Of a DNA stretch of 64,000 bases, positions 45,331 through 59,482 are shown in pieces. This stretch comes from Periplaneta americana (lineage: Eukaryota; Arthropoda; Insecta; Blattodea; Blattidae). Under the pieces are notes generated by a model, which saw nothing but the letters and a program-made list of their open reading frames with translations, ran no database searches and was not told the DNA's origin. How positions within the stretch are numbered: position 1 is the first letter of the stretch; each line of letters opens with the position of its first letter. Both the position numbers and the translations under genes were made by a program. The stretch covers positions 100,688,330 to 100,752,329 of the forward strand of contig NC_091131.1 in NCBI RefSeq assembly GCF_040183065.1, read 5' to 3'.

Positions 45331-45684
45331 ATAATAGTAGCCTACTAAGTTTGCCTTGTCCGTTCAACCGATCTATTTTGATGCGTAAGAATGTGTGTAC
45401 GGAAAACTGTTTGTGATATGCTTCTCGGAATTGTTGCTACTGTAGGGATAGCTAATCGTATCTGTACTTAATTTATTTGTAATACTGCAATGGTACGGCC
45501 GTAATATAACTTCTCAGCATAATTTTATTCTCTGCTACTCTCATTTCACTATAGCCAAACCACAATCTCAGACAGTCTAACATTCTCTTCGGTATAAAAG
45601 GATCGTTAAGTTAAAAAAAAAAATCTAAACCGGTTTATCTACTTGTCGAGCTATCTATATACTGAGGAGTGTTTTATGTTTCAG

Positions 45685-46815
45685 ATGACAGATATAATAG
45701 ACGCGCAGAACCTCGGAGCAGTACCTCCTCCTATCCAGATCCTGATTTTACAGCTATTTTCTCTAGCATTTCAGCAGTTGAAAAACGTATCATTAGAGCA
45801 CAAAGGCGGTATACAAGACTGGAGAGAAGGACAATGTGGTCAAGGGGATATGATTCTGAGCCTCTTGAACGAAACACAAGATCAAATACAAATGTTAATT
45901 AACATTAGCAGCAGTAGTGGAACACTAGCGGAAAGTAGATTATCGGAGCAAGAGCTATTATTGAAAAGTAAGTTGCAAGAGCAAGACAATAGACTCAACC
46001 AATTTCTTCAAACTAAGTTCCAGAAACAGGGAGACAAGATGGAATTCCTCGAAATGAAACTTGATACTCTGTTGTTAAGAGACATAAAAGGTCAGGACAA
46101 TTTAATAGAACTTCTTAGTTCTAAATTGAAACAGCAGGATATCTTACTGCAGGAAAAGTTTCAAGAGCACCATAACAAGTATGACGCAGTGCTTCAATCT
46201 ATTATGCAGCAACATGATACAAATTTAAATTCATCGCTTGAAAATTTATCCAAATGGAATTCGCAGCTAGAAATCGCATTTCAGGTACAAGAAAAGAAAT
46301 TGGAAACTCTGCTTCAATCAAAGATACAACAACAAGATAAGAAATTCAATACACTGCTTCAAGATACAATACAAGATGATATGACCTCGTTGATTCAAGC
46401 AATAGAGCAACAAGGTAACCAAATGAATGCATTGCTTCAAGCTACAACCGAACAAGATGATAATATGGATACAATGCTTCAGACAACGAAACAACAAGAT
46501 AAGAAACTGGATTCCTTACTCCAGGCTACAACCCAGCAACACGATAAGGTTAATTCTGTGCTTGAATCAATTAAACAAGAACAAGATAAGAAATTTAATT
46601 CGCTGCTTGAGTCCATGATAGAACACGTAGATAAGAAATTTGATCGCTTGCTTCAAACAACAACTGACCGACAAAAAGAGACTTTGGAATCGTTTCTCAA
46701 AACTGTAGTTGAACAACAAGAAAAGACAGTGGAATTTATCGAAGAGAGAACTACGACACTTCAGGAGAAGTTGGAAAATTGTAGCACACGGCATCATAGC
46801 AGCGAGAAGAGCCAG
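45685..46815 (+). CDS. coiled-coil exon of the ankyrin gene
   Basis: 377 codons open from ATG at 45,685 to CAG|GTAAGA. The frame stays open to 45,643, but the acceptor TTTCAG directly precedes ATG. From residue about 200 on, a unit of 14-15 residues recurs, such as MLQTTKQQDKKLDS, LLQATTQQHDKVNS and LLESMIEHVDKKFDR: two heptads with L at the core and QQDKK at the surface. No signal peptide or membrane helix. Confidence 0.8.
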
Positions 46816-46919
46816 GTAAGAGTAATCTAGTATTATTCTTATTATATTATTCAGAAACACTTTGCAAGAACTCCACTTCCATGCTCACCTACATGGCGTA
46901 TATAGGAGATACATTTACC

Positions 46920-46989
<70 letters not shown>

Positions 46990-47924
46990 ACTTAATTTCC
47001 TCTGTATTTTAGACCAGTAATTACGTAATAACAGAGCGTTCTGTTCGGTTCCCGGTTGGGACCACCCTCACCAGACATTCTTGCGTTCATGAATCGATAA
47101 CCCAGACATATGCCGCGTCATACTAAGCTCAAGGTCAGAGAAGACACGTGTTAAATTGTATTACAGGTCAGCTAATTTCCAACCTGCAATGTGATGTTCA
47201 TAACTCTCTTTTAAAGTGCAAGTGTTCAAGTGCATGTGTGTTTTTATCAAAGTTGATGGTAGCCCAGTACGGTATTTATTGATGTCACCCCACAAGTTTA
47301 CATCAGAACACACAATTTTCAAGTATGAACTCAGATATCGTATAATATAAGAAGAGAAACTGCAAGCATTACGAAAATATAATTTTGGCGTGTGAATAAC
47401 AATTTCATCATAAGATGTCGCAAATGTATGAATGCAGACGGACAACACTTTGAACAATTTACATATCATAGGTTGGTACTCATTATGGAATGGAAATACG
47501 ATTGTATACATGTCATTAACCAAACTTACACGAGTGACTAAAAGCACACGGGAGGTTACGAATCGATAATGACTCAGTCTACTTCGGCCATGCAAGCATG
47601 ACTGATGCGCGTTCCTGGCCAGGAACCGATCTGAATGCTCTGTCTTTGCCTCAATAGTGCAATGATTTGTCGATGCCAGTGACTTACTATCGTAAAGCTC
47701 TGAATGAGCTAAGTTACTTCTTATTAAACAACGTTTTTTGTACTTTGCATAGATCAAATGTTTAATAACGTAACAATGGTAGAATGACTGGAATCAGACG
47801 TCATAAATCTTCAATCCAGTCGTGAGTACCCAAGAAATAAAGACTATCGGAGGATCGTACAACAATCTGAAGGAAAAACGAACCTCTGGTCTTTACGAGA
47901 TCGCAAATGAATAATAATAATAAC

Positions 47925-47973
<49 letters not shown>

Positions 47974-48416
47974 GCTACAAGTGAATTGACTTTTTTTACG
48001 AATATAATAATATATAATAGTATCAGTAAACCGAGCGAGTTGGCTCAGACGGTAACGTTTGAGATTCGCGTTCGGAAGGTCCCGGGTTCAAATCCCGTGC
48101 CCAACCATCTGACTCGAGTTTTTCATGGTTTACCTCAGTCACAAAGGCAAATACCGGATTGGAAATTTACATGCCATGATTCATCACAGACTCAGTCATC
48201 AATATCATAAACATTAATAAAAATCTAAAAGTCAGTTACATGAACACAAGCAATCTGTAACACACGACAATAGAAACAGGAACTCAACACAGTACAAAAA
48301 AAAAAGCTTACTGGTATACTCAAAGAACCTAAACACACTATATGACCAGAGATGTTAAAGCGTGTATAAATAAACTTTACAAAAAATAGTATCAATAAGT
48401 GATGCATATAAACAAG

Positions 48417-48468
<52 letters not shown>

Positions 48469-49903
48469 GTGGCTTGGCGATGGCAGTAGTGGAATACCAT
48501 AAGCCAGAGAGTAGGGGTAATCTATTTCAAGACTACAGTTTTCTTTTCTTTGCTAATGGCAAGTCCTTGACCTTTCTTTCGTCATTCACACATGAAGCCA
48601 GTTCTGTATAATAGATTCATTTGTTGACAGAGCCGTTGCTCAGGGTGCACTATAGGAGGCTGATCGAGACTAAAGGTTTATTTATTTATTTTTTATTAAT
48701 TTTTTAACTAACGGCGGGTACTTTACCGTTCGTCATTCACTCATATGAAGTCATTTCTGTAGACCAGTAGTATTCAATCTTTTCTGCTAGCATACCCCCA
48801 AAACATAATTTTGTTACATTTGTATCCCCAAACTGCATTGAAATTATGAATAAGAAATAACAAAAGAATATGCCCGGTAGTTCAGTTAGTACAGCAGCTG
48901 ACTGCGGAATGGAAGGTCCGTGGTTCGATCCCGGGTGGTGACGGGATTTTCTCGTTGCCAAATTTCCAGAACGGTCCCGAGGTTCACTCAACCTCCTATC
49001 AAATTGAGTACCAGGTCTTTCCTGAGGGTAAAAGGCGGTCGGAAAGTGGTGCCCACCACACCACCTCATTCTAGTGCCGAGGTCAAGAAAGCATGTGGCT
49101 CTACCTCCATGCCCCCAAGTGCCTTCATGGCATGTGAAGGGACTACCTTTACCTTTTACAATAGTAATATGCGTTACAAGAGCGGTATGTTGAAGTTTTC
49201 ATGTTCGAGGAAAAGTTTGAAAAAGCGAAACGTAGTTATTTTGTGCGAAGATCGTTTACAGTATTACATACCTGAAAGAAGAATTTCTAATTAGTTGCAA
49301 TGAAATCTCCATCTTGGTTTCTGTTCAATGACGGCAAATTTGCAAAACATAAATATCTATCTTCAACATTGTTGCTTTAAAATGTTTTCTGTGTTTACTA
49401 TACTCCAGCAGGCCGTGATATACGTCTGTCTTCCCCCCCCCCCCCCCCAGTCTATAAATGCGAACTTAAAACAGACGGTAAGGTTATGTAACTTGTTGAT
49501 TTTTTCACGGCTTCCTTAATGTTACTTGCATCACAAATGCAGTAACTTTAGTGGAGTTGTAGTTTACTTAATTTTTGCAAATATTTAAAAACAATAATTA
49601 ACAGTGCAATTTAGGTGAAATTGCAGTGGTAAGTTTCCAATTTATAATTATTACTAAATTGAACGTCTCTAAAAATAATATGTTAAAAGCCTAAAGCAGT
49701 AAAATGAATATGTCACTTAAGCGGTAAGAAGAGGGAAATTGTTATGTGTTAGGTTGGGAATACTGAATGTGGAATTTTATACTTTCCGCGGATTGGTTTT
49801 GTGCGGAAACCAAGTAAATACGCACGATCTCGCACAAAAGAATATGATTGATGTTGCATGTAAATAAATGGTTATTATTGTACAGATAGAAGTAAAGTTA
49901 TTG

Positions 49904-49963
<60 letters not shown>

Positions 49964-49982
49964 ATAATGTAAAATTATATAA

Positions 49983-50033
<51 letters not shown>

Positions 50034-52655
50034 CCGTGGTGCTACAACCCATGAAGAGCCCAGACCTAGTTATTTAAGCAAAAAAAAAAAAAGAAAAAAA
50101 AAAGTCAAGAGTTGATATTGTAAAAGAAAATACGTAAACTTCAATAATTAGTATAGTAAAATAAATTTGTCAGCATAAGTTTTCGGTGGGATGCAACTTG
50201 GCGTAATCCTGGGGGTATGCGTACCATAGATTGAATAGCAGTGCTGTAGACCATTTTACTGACAGATTCGTTCCCCGGGGTGCGTCATAGGAGACTGGTC
50301 TATGCAATATCCGTGATGGGATGATTAGGTTTTGTTGGGATACCACAGGACAACTGAAGCTTCCAGAGAAAACCCTTGTGTCATCTGTACCAAGGGCTTT
50401 GCACAACTCAAGTCATAAATCAAGGGTAGACCTATGTCGAGAATCAAACTAGGATTCACAGAATTATGAGTCCGGTGCTCTAGCCACTGGACTGCTGCTG
50501 TGGCGGCTAGACTAAAATTTAATTCTGGTTAATTTTTGTCGTGTTTAGCTATATACATAAAGAATGTGTGTGACCGGTAATAAATGTTAATTACATAATC
50601 TTTCTGGTTTTGATAGAAAATGCAATTACAAAACCATTCTAATTCTGATTTCACAGTGAAAAGCTGCTGTAATCCCAAGTGTTAAATAAACGAACAATCA
50701 TAATTTTAAGTAACAGAAGATACTGATGGGTGATGAGTATGTGTCGATTAGTTTTCTTCATTTCTTCAAATATTAGCCTAATCATAGCTTTACGTTGAAT
50801 TAAGTTATTTTGTCCAAAATGACTGTAATTTACTGGTAATATTAGTTGTAATATTTGAGAAAATACCTTACAATTAGTCTGAAATGGTGAAATTTTATTC
50901 ACATATCGGTAACATCAATAATCCATCACGGTATGTATTTATGTAACAAAATTTTATGGCATGTTTGCAGGAATTAGCTTTTTAAATAATATTTTTGTTC
51001 AAGCAGTTTGACATATTAGCCTACAAGAGATAGACACTACTGGAACAAGAAATTCTGCACTTTCAATTGCACATTTGATGGATAATATTAGGTTCATTCA
51101 TAAGTTCGTAGCGTTTTGTTCACCACAACAGTGCATTATTACGAGATTGTTTTTCTTTTGCATTTGATTTTGGAATGTTGTGCTTGTAAATACATCTTGA
51201 ATTAAACGGATTTGAAGAAACCTTGTGCTATATATGGGCTAAAAAAAAAAGATGGAGTATCAAGTGGGGAAAAAACTAACACTTCCGATATATTTTTCCG
51301 TTTGAGTTTCATAGAGGAGCAAAGGAAGCGGAGGCGGCTCGAAACATTTCTGCTGTGTAGGGGGAGAATGCTATTGGAGAAAGGACTGCAAGAAAACTGT
51401 TCTGTCATTTCAACACTCAACACCCCGTACATAAGTTAGTATACATCCGCAAAGATAATATTATGCGTCTGGTGGTATAAAGAAGGTGTCGTGTACTACG
51501 AACCGCTTCCCAGGAATTTAACCACAATTGCTGAAATTTATCGCCAACAACTCAAGACGCCTTGCGGCCGCAATTGAAAAGAAATAACCGGGAAGACTAC
51601 ATGAAGTGCTGCTGCAACATGATAATGCAAGCCTGTACACTCCGCCTACATGACGAAAACAGATAACCAGGAGCTTGGTTGGGAAGACATTCTACATTCT
51701 CTATATTCTCCCGATCTTGCGCCCTCAGATTTCTACCCCTTCCGTTCTCTATCTAATAATCTTCAAGGGAACTCCTTTGATAACGAAGATTATTTACAAA
51801 TTTGGCTTGATGTCTTCTTTCACACAAAACCAGCAGATTTCATCAGACGCGAAATCGAAAAACTACCCCTGCGTTGGCAGAGGATCATAGATGATGTAGG
51901 AGAATATATTAACCATTAATTTGTCTTCTCTTCATCTCAAATAAAAATTGCCACGGCGAAAAAACGCTACGAACTTTTGTGTCAATCCAATAAATAACCT
52001 GTGTATCTTGCAGACTGTCAAGAGTTTTGAACCAAGAATGTACAAAGAAAAATAGGTAGAAAAGAGTCACTTGTAACTTGTCAATTTAAATTGAAAATCA
52101 GTATTTGTCAACTTCGAAAACGTTTTAATGAACTATCATGCTGCTCCTAAATAAATGAAACACACACTCAGTCACAGTAAACAAGATAAACCTCAGGTCT
52201 GCGAACACACTACGTGACTTTTCAGAAAAACAAATATGAACAGGGGAGATAGTAAAATATTAAGACATTTTGTCATTTTTCTATAACAATAAAAGCTCTA
52301 AAAATTCTGTCTTGTCAAACTATGAAGGAAAGCGAATTTTTCAGTGACATCTGCATGCAGCTGAGCCTGGCAATTGAATATAAGTTAGTGTTCAGCAAAA
52401 CATTGCTACTCAAATTGTAAATGTGTCTATTGTTATTACAGACTCAAATACCTACGACGGAAGAGGAAATGGTGACCGAAAAGGAGATTAAAAACATTGC
52501 AACAACAACAACGGTAGGATGATGGAATCATACGCTATAAATTTTCAATTCAGTCGTGAATAGGCCTAACCAATAGATAAATAAAATCAGAGAATCACTG
52601 AAAAATCTCAAGAAATAATATATCTCTGGTTATTATGACAATGGAAGCGACTAAC

Positions 52656-52709
<54 letters not shown>

Positions 52710-52739
52710 TATTATTATTATTAATAATATTAATTATTA

Positions 52740-52795
<56 letters not shown>

Positions 52796-55700
52796 CAAAC
52801 AGGTTTACAATGTAATATCATATATTCCTGTGACCAATGTCTTACGTTCTTATTCTTTTCCTCCAATTCTATCTTTCCAATCCCGTTCTTGCAGTCCTTT
52901 CTCTGCCAATGCTTTATTTATGTCTTGCAACCAGGTGTTTTGCGGTCCATCTCTGCCTCTCATTCCCTCTGGAATCCAATCTAAAACTCTTCTCGGTAGC
53001 CTTCCATTATCCATTCGCTTTACATGTTCATACCATTCTAACTGTATATTTTACGAAATCTAAAATTGAACTTTCTTTATTCATATGTTGTCTGATCACT
53101 TCATTTCTTCTTTTTTCAAGTTTAGAATGTCTGGCCGAACGTCGTAAAAAATCCATTTCTAATGCTAATAATTTTGACAGCAAATTTTGATTTAGCTTCC
53201 ATGTTTCCGCTCCATATGTTGTCAAACTTTGGACTATAGACAGATAAATATTTATTTTTGTTTCCTTAAAGATATTCTTGTTCCATAATATTCCATTTAA
53301 CATTGCTGTTGCTGATCTTCCTTTATTTATCCTATGTTTAATATCATCATCCTGTGTAGCATTTTTGTTAATCTTGACTCCTAAATATTCAAATTCATTG
53401 CACCCTTTGATGATGTCTATTCCATCTTGCAAAACCAAATCTCTTGTTTATTTTCACCGCATCCCATATAGAATGTCTTTTCAAAATTTATTTTTAATCC
53501 CTATTTGTCATACTCTTCAATCAATTTTCTAAACATACACGTATATTCTGCATCATCATATTCTTGTGCTATTATTACTTGATCATCCGCAAACAGCAAT
53601 GTATTATGTTTTTTTTCACCATAGGGAGATCCATTCCAGAACATTTTCTCTTCCAGATTTCCAGGGACCTTTGCAAATACATTTTTAATAATATGGGAGA
53701 CACACTACACCCTTGCCACAGACCTTTTGTGACCATAATATCGGCTGAAAGATTTTTTCCTATTTTAACTTTTGATATCGCGCCATTAAACATATTTTGT
53801 ATTGCAGTTATTAAGACCTTGTTGATTTTTTCATTTTCTAATACATTCCATAATTTGGCCAATGGAACACTATCAAATGCTTTTTCTAAGTCGACAAATA
53901 TAAAATGAATCAAATACAGAATATTATGATCTCTGTGGTTCTGAGAGAATTTGGTACACATAACACGACTATTGTCCATTCTGTCGCGATATTCGCTATT
54001 TTTGCAGAGCGTATGTAGTGATTAGTTCGCCATAATATCGCAAAAATGCAGTACTCACTTTGACAGTGTGTGTTTCGACAATAACGCACTTGCTTTTGCA
54101 AGTCTGGTTGCTTTAATTCCTGCACTACATGCACTCTGCTCGTAAACGCAATTTCTTTGCTGCTCTCTGACATGTGCCATATGAGTAGCCTGTCTCATGG
54201 CTTAATCAGTGCAACGATTTCTTTGGTGAGATCGTAAACTCTCTCGAACATCGTCCACAGACATTGCAGGTCTATGTTTTCCATTGTCACTAAAAAGCAA
54301 GCCAGCTGTCTCCAGTTTCTCACTATCGATAAAATTGCTGACTTTGGTGAAACATTGTGCACACTGAATTCTGTTCGAAATACCAGTTGCGTTTTAAGCA
54401 GGGAATTTGTCATCCAGTATGTTTTCAGTACAAAAATACTCTGTCGAAGTGAGTACTTTTATGTTTGCGACATTACAGTGAACTAATCACTACATAATTA
54501 TATTCTCCAATAATATCCAATTCCCAATATCGATATCAACAATGCACGACAATCGTGGCAGAGGTACAGTACGATTATTTAGTCCTGACAGTTGCCGGCG
54601 ATGCGCGCCTTGATCAGGCGAGTCCATTTAGTTACGCCAAGGGATGTTTGGGTTAGTCACTCGCTTGCCTTCGGAGCATTCGGATGTCATGCGTGCAATA
54701 GAGCAGTATGTTTCTAGTACAATTAAGCTGTAGTGCATTCCTTTACCGACCGATCGCCCTTAATCTCTACTCTGGAGCTCTCCCCACTACTCCTATTACT
54801 TCCCCTCTTTCGCGTCGCTGAGCTGTCAGGACTAAATAATTGGTCTGTACCAATATAAATTTTCCCAGAACCATAGAGATCATAATATTGAATTTCAAGT
54901 TTATACTAACTCCCATAGAAAAATTATAACTCATTAAAATGACAAAGGTTTAGATGACTCGCACTGTGAATGCATTTATCCAAAGAGAATGAACAGGACA
55001 GGTGTTATTTGTTTAGACTTCAATAGAGCAACAATTAAGAAGACATACTTTTGAGATAACAGGAATCAAAGTTTTTCTCTTATTTTGTAAACAACTGAAA
55101 ATGTTTCTGCATGGAATCAAAATGAGCATGTTTCAGTTCTAAACGGAAGTTAGTCGAAATGTTGTAATGAATGGCAGTTAAAAATAAAATAAAAATATTC
55201 ATACACAGAATTACACCCTCTTATAACTGCAACACTGTGGATTTTGGCTTACTTCCCATACATATGAGAAATTGTCTTATGATCAATATCTACCTAACAA
55301 TAACTCCAAAAAGCCATTTTTTTATATGTTTCTGTATTGAACTGGGCCATTAATATGATAACATCAATAAATTAGGTATATAAATAAGAAATGTTTAAAA
55401 TACCACCACCACCGCTGCCACCACTGCTGCCGCCACCACCACCACCACCACCAACATCACCACTACCACTACCACTACCACCACCACTTGACGATGGTGG
55501 AATACATAAGCTATGAAGCTGGTGCAATCTATTTAAAAATGTAGTTTTAAGGACAGCATGTAGTGATTTGCGTTGAAAAATAATGTGTTCTTTTTTTTGT
55601 TTTTAAAAGGTACAGGAAGGCATAACTAATTATATTTTATAAGCATTATGCGTATTTTTATTCAAATATATCGAATTTATATTCCAATAGAGAGAACTTA

Positions 55701-58700
55701 TATTTAAAAAATGAAATGGAAATCCTCCAAAATACAGACACCATCACCAAGCAAAATTACTTCACATATAATAACAAATACTACATTCAAACCGAAGGCC
55801 TACCCATGGGATCACCCATCTCCAGCATCCTAGCCGAAATTTACATACACAACATAGAACAGACATACATTCTAAACAAAGACAAGAGCAAACACGCAGA
55901 CATCATATACTGGCACAGATACGTAGACGACATACTAATACTATACAAAGGAAACAAAAGACAGATTGAAAACCTACACAAACACATAAACGAAATATAC
56001 CCGAAACTACACTACACACTAGAAACAGAAAACAACAAATACAGACAACAAACACATGTTCAAAAAATACAGGAAACCTACCAACACAGTAACACACATA
56101 CACAACATTTCCAATCACCCCACACAACACAAACGCGCAGCATTCCGATCCATGATACAGGTACCGTAATTTCCCATAACTATGGTCCTGGAATACAACT
56201 ATTCAAAGAACATTATTCAAAGAACATAGACCGTTTGTAGATAGCTGCAGTGACTTGACTTCAAACTACAGTACAGCAAAAATATAGATAAACGAGATAC
56301 AGTACTACCAGTACATTATAGAGTACAAAATTTGAATGAACCATAGTTGTGTTCCAGGACCATAGTTATAGGAAATGACGGTACACAGACTCATCAACAT
56401 TCCTATGAACCAACAAGACTATAGTGAAGAAATATACACTATCAAATACACAGTGCAGGAAAATGGATACAATCCCAACATTCAGTAATAGACAATATCA
56501 TAAGAAAGACTAAATGCAAACAAGAAAATGCCACACAAACATAAGGAAACAAATATATCACACTAACATATGAAAACAAGAACACATAAAATTACATCAT
56601 CATTCAAGAAACAAAAATACAACATTGCATATAGAACACGAAACACACTACAAAAACATCTTAACACACAGACAAGACACACAAATAATACAACTTAACA
56701 GGAATTTATAAACTATCATGCAACAGTTGCAACGACTTCTACATTGGACAGACTGGAAGAGCATTTCAAACACGTTACAAGAACATATCACAGCCATAAC
56801 CAGACTTCACAACAATTCAACCTACGCAGAATACATCACAAGCTCCAACCACAGCTACAGTAACATAGACAACAAATGAAAATACCTGTAGTACATCCAG
56901 CAAAAAAACCAGAAACTTGACACCCTAGAACTGAAATTTATAAACATACTAAAACACATCCACAACACATCGTGAACACTCAACTCAATTTCAAAACACA
57001 TACCCTTTTCGACACAATCATGAACACACCCCACAACAGGAAACCAGAACATAGTGCAGGATCTCCACTAGGCTTTGGACAATGAAGCACAAGACTTCGA
57101 AACTAGTCAAGCAAGGTAAATCCTAAATATTAACACGGTAAAGAAGTTGGAAATTTAATCAGTGATATGTAAGTGTTAAAAGTGTATATACTCGTAGAAA
57201 AATGAAGAAAAAAATATCTTGGTCTGAATTTGTGATATTTCCTTCACATATCAATAACATCAGTAATCTATGGATATTTGTTGTTTAGTCAACTGTTCAA
57301 AGACATGTTAGAACTTCTTACATGATTACCGATAAGAAATCATTAATAAAACAACTAAGTCAGGAGATAATGGGATACGGTATTTTCATCATATTTTTAT
57401 TCCAACGGCTTGGCAGATAAATTGATTTGAAAGTGGGGTAAAGACCATGAGGTTCTGTGCACTTACACCTTTTACAGGTCCATTGTGCCATCTGCAGTAC
57501 AGGCTGATAGTGGTTATAGGCAGTGGCGAAGCTAAGATGTAAATACTGGGTAAAAAAAAAGGTATCCCCGTAACATGCCATGAAGGCACTTGGGGGGCAT
57601 GGAGGTAGAGCACCATGCTTTCCATGACCTCGGCACTAGAATGAGGTGGTGTGGTCGGCACCACGCTCTGACCGCATTTTACCCCCGGGAAGGACCCGGT
57701 ACTCAATTTTATAGGCGGCTGAGTGAACCTCGGGGCCGTTCTGCAAGTTTGGCAACGAGAAAAAATCCTGTCACCACCTGGGATCGAACCCCAGTGTAAA
57801 TACTGGGTAGGCTGAAAAAATCTGCTTTCATACAGATAATATTTCTCGCCTTTTCTATCAAAATTTTTTGTGACACAGATCCCACAAGATAATGACCATT
57901 CATTTTCACTCCCAAACAGAATACAGGGATAGCAATATAACTTATTTGTCTCAAAACACCCTGCTAACCAAGGATATTTCTTATACTATGAAAATTGAAA
58001 ATTTCTATTTTGTCTTCTTTCATCCGCAATTTTAATATGTAAATGTGGTGTCGATCTAATATCTTTGTAAGCACATTTTGTTTCATATATCCAACTTGAA
58101 AACAGTTTCTCTTTTAATTTTACAAATGACCTGAATGTTCTTTCAGTATGAGCCATTTTTCATAAAATATATAACACGCACACATGCATGCAATTTTAAT
58201 TAAACTAACGCAGCACATTCATAGAACACCACCAATATAGCATAACGTATTATTGTGATGGAAGGCTAGCCTCATTTTATTCGGAGATGTTGCGAATCAA
58301 TACTCCCTTCCTGGTCGCCCCTCAAGCTTGCGAGTTAACGTCATAGCCATGACTTTAGAAGCTTCTGCCACAAGCTTCGGACTGAACTTTACAGAGAACA
58401 ACAGAGAAGTTAATATACGGAAGGATTGGAGTGAAACCGTTATTACGAACTTATAGGACTACTGTTACGAGATATAACTCAAATTTTTTGGGTAGGCTAA
58501 CTGCTAAGCCTCAAAAGCCTCTTAACAACTTCGCCACTGGCTATAGGAGACTGGTCTTTGTATAAAAGATCATAATGTCTCTAGATCTATTACCAGGCAG
58601 TACATCTCATTTGACGTTGTGTGTCAGAGGAATTGTTTGTATGCATCAGCAATGAATGCAATGGAGGGAGGAAAGGAACTGGGCACCCCACCCCATTATC

Positions 58701-58882
58701 TCCTGGCTTAGTTACCTCATAAGTGGTGCCTTCTTTGTATTACTTGTAAGGTTTAGATCTCTTTGGACAGTTGACTAAACAAAAACAACAATGTCTCTAG
58801 CTTCACTCGCCTGATATCTTCTGGTTCCAACATAGGTTTGACACATTACATTAGATACTATTCGAACAAAATACATATATAT

Positions 58883-58937
<55 letters not shown>

Positions 58938-59425
58938 TTTCAACTGCACATTTGGGTGTTAAATAAATAGCCTCTGTGTCTTGCATACCATACACCTATC
59001 AGAAGTTTCAGACCAAGAATGTACAAAGAAAGAAAGACAGAAAAAAGTCACTTGTAACTTATCAGTGTAGGCTGAAAATCAGTATTTGTCAGTTTCGAAA
59101 ACAACATTTTAATGAACTACCATGCTGCTCCTAAATAAATAAAACACATACGCACCCATAGTAAACAAGATAAACTTCAGGTCTCCGAACACACTGCAGG
59201 ACTTTTCAGACAAACAAATATGAAAGTGGAATAAACATTTTTTAGACATTTTGTCATTTTTCTATAGCAATGAAATCTCTAAAACTTCTATCTTGTCAAA
59301 TTATGAAGAAAAGCCAATTTTTCAGTCACAGAGCAGCTGCATGCAGCTGAGTTTGGCAAGTGAATATAATAAGTGACTCTTCAACAGAACATCACTATCC
59401 AAATAATTTGATTATGATGATGATG

Positions 59426-59482
<57 letters not shown>

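Larger units (their letters stand above)
57278..58790. repeat. inverted-repeat pair enclosing the hAT element
   Basis: Arm 57,278-57,374 (TTTGTTGTTTAGTCAACTGT...GTCAGGAGATAATGGG) pairs with arm 58,692-58,790 in inverse orientation at roughly 70 percent by eye. Without the hAT inserted between, the arms would enclose an element of about 500 bp. Its class and target duplication are not resolved. Confidence 0.6.

Noticed and set aside
57590-57799. Open frames over the SINE copies (57,590 and 29,863 and 48,920)
   Set aside because: They are conserved between copies only because the SINE is; no protein family.
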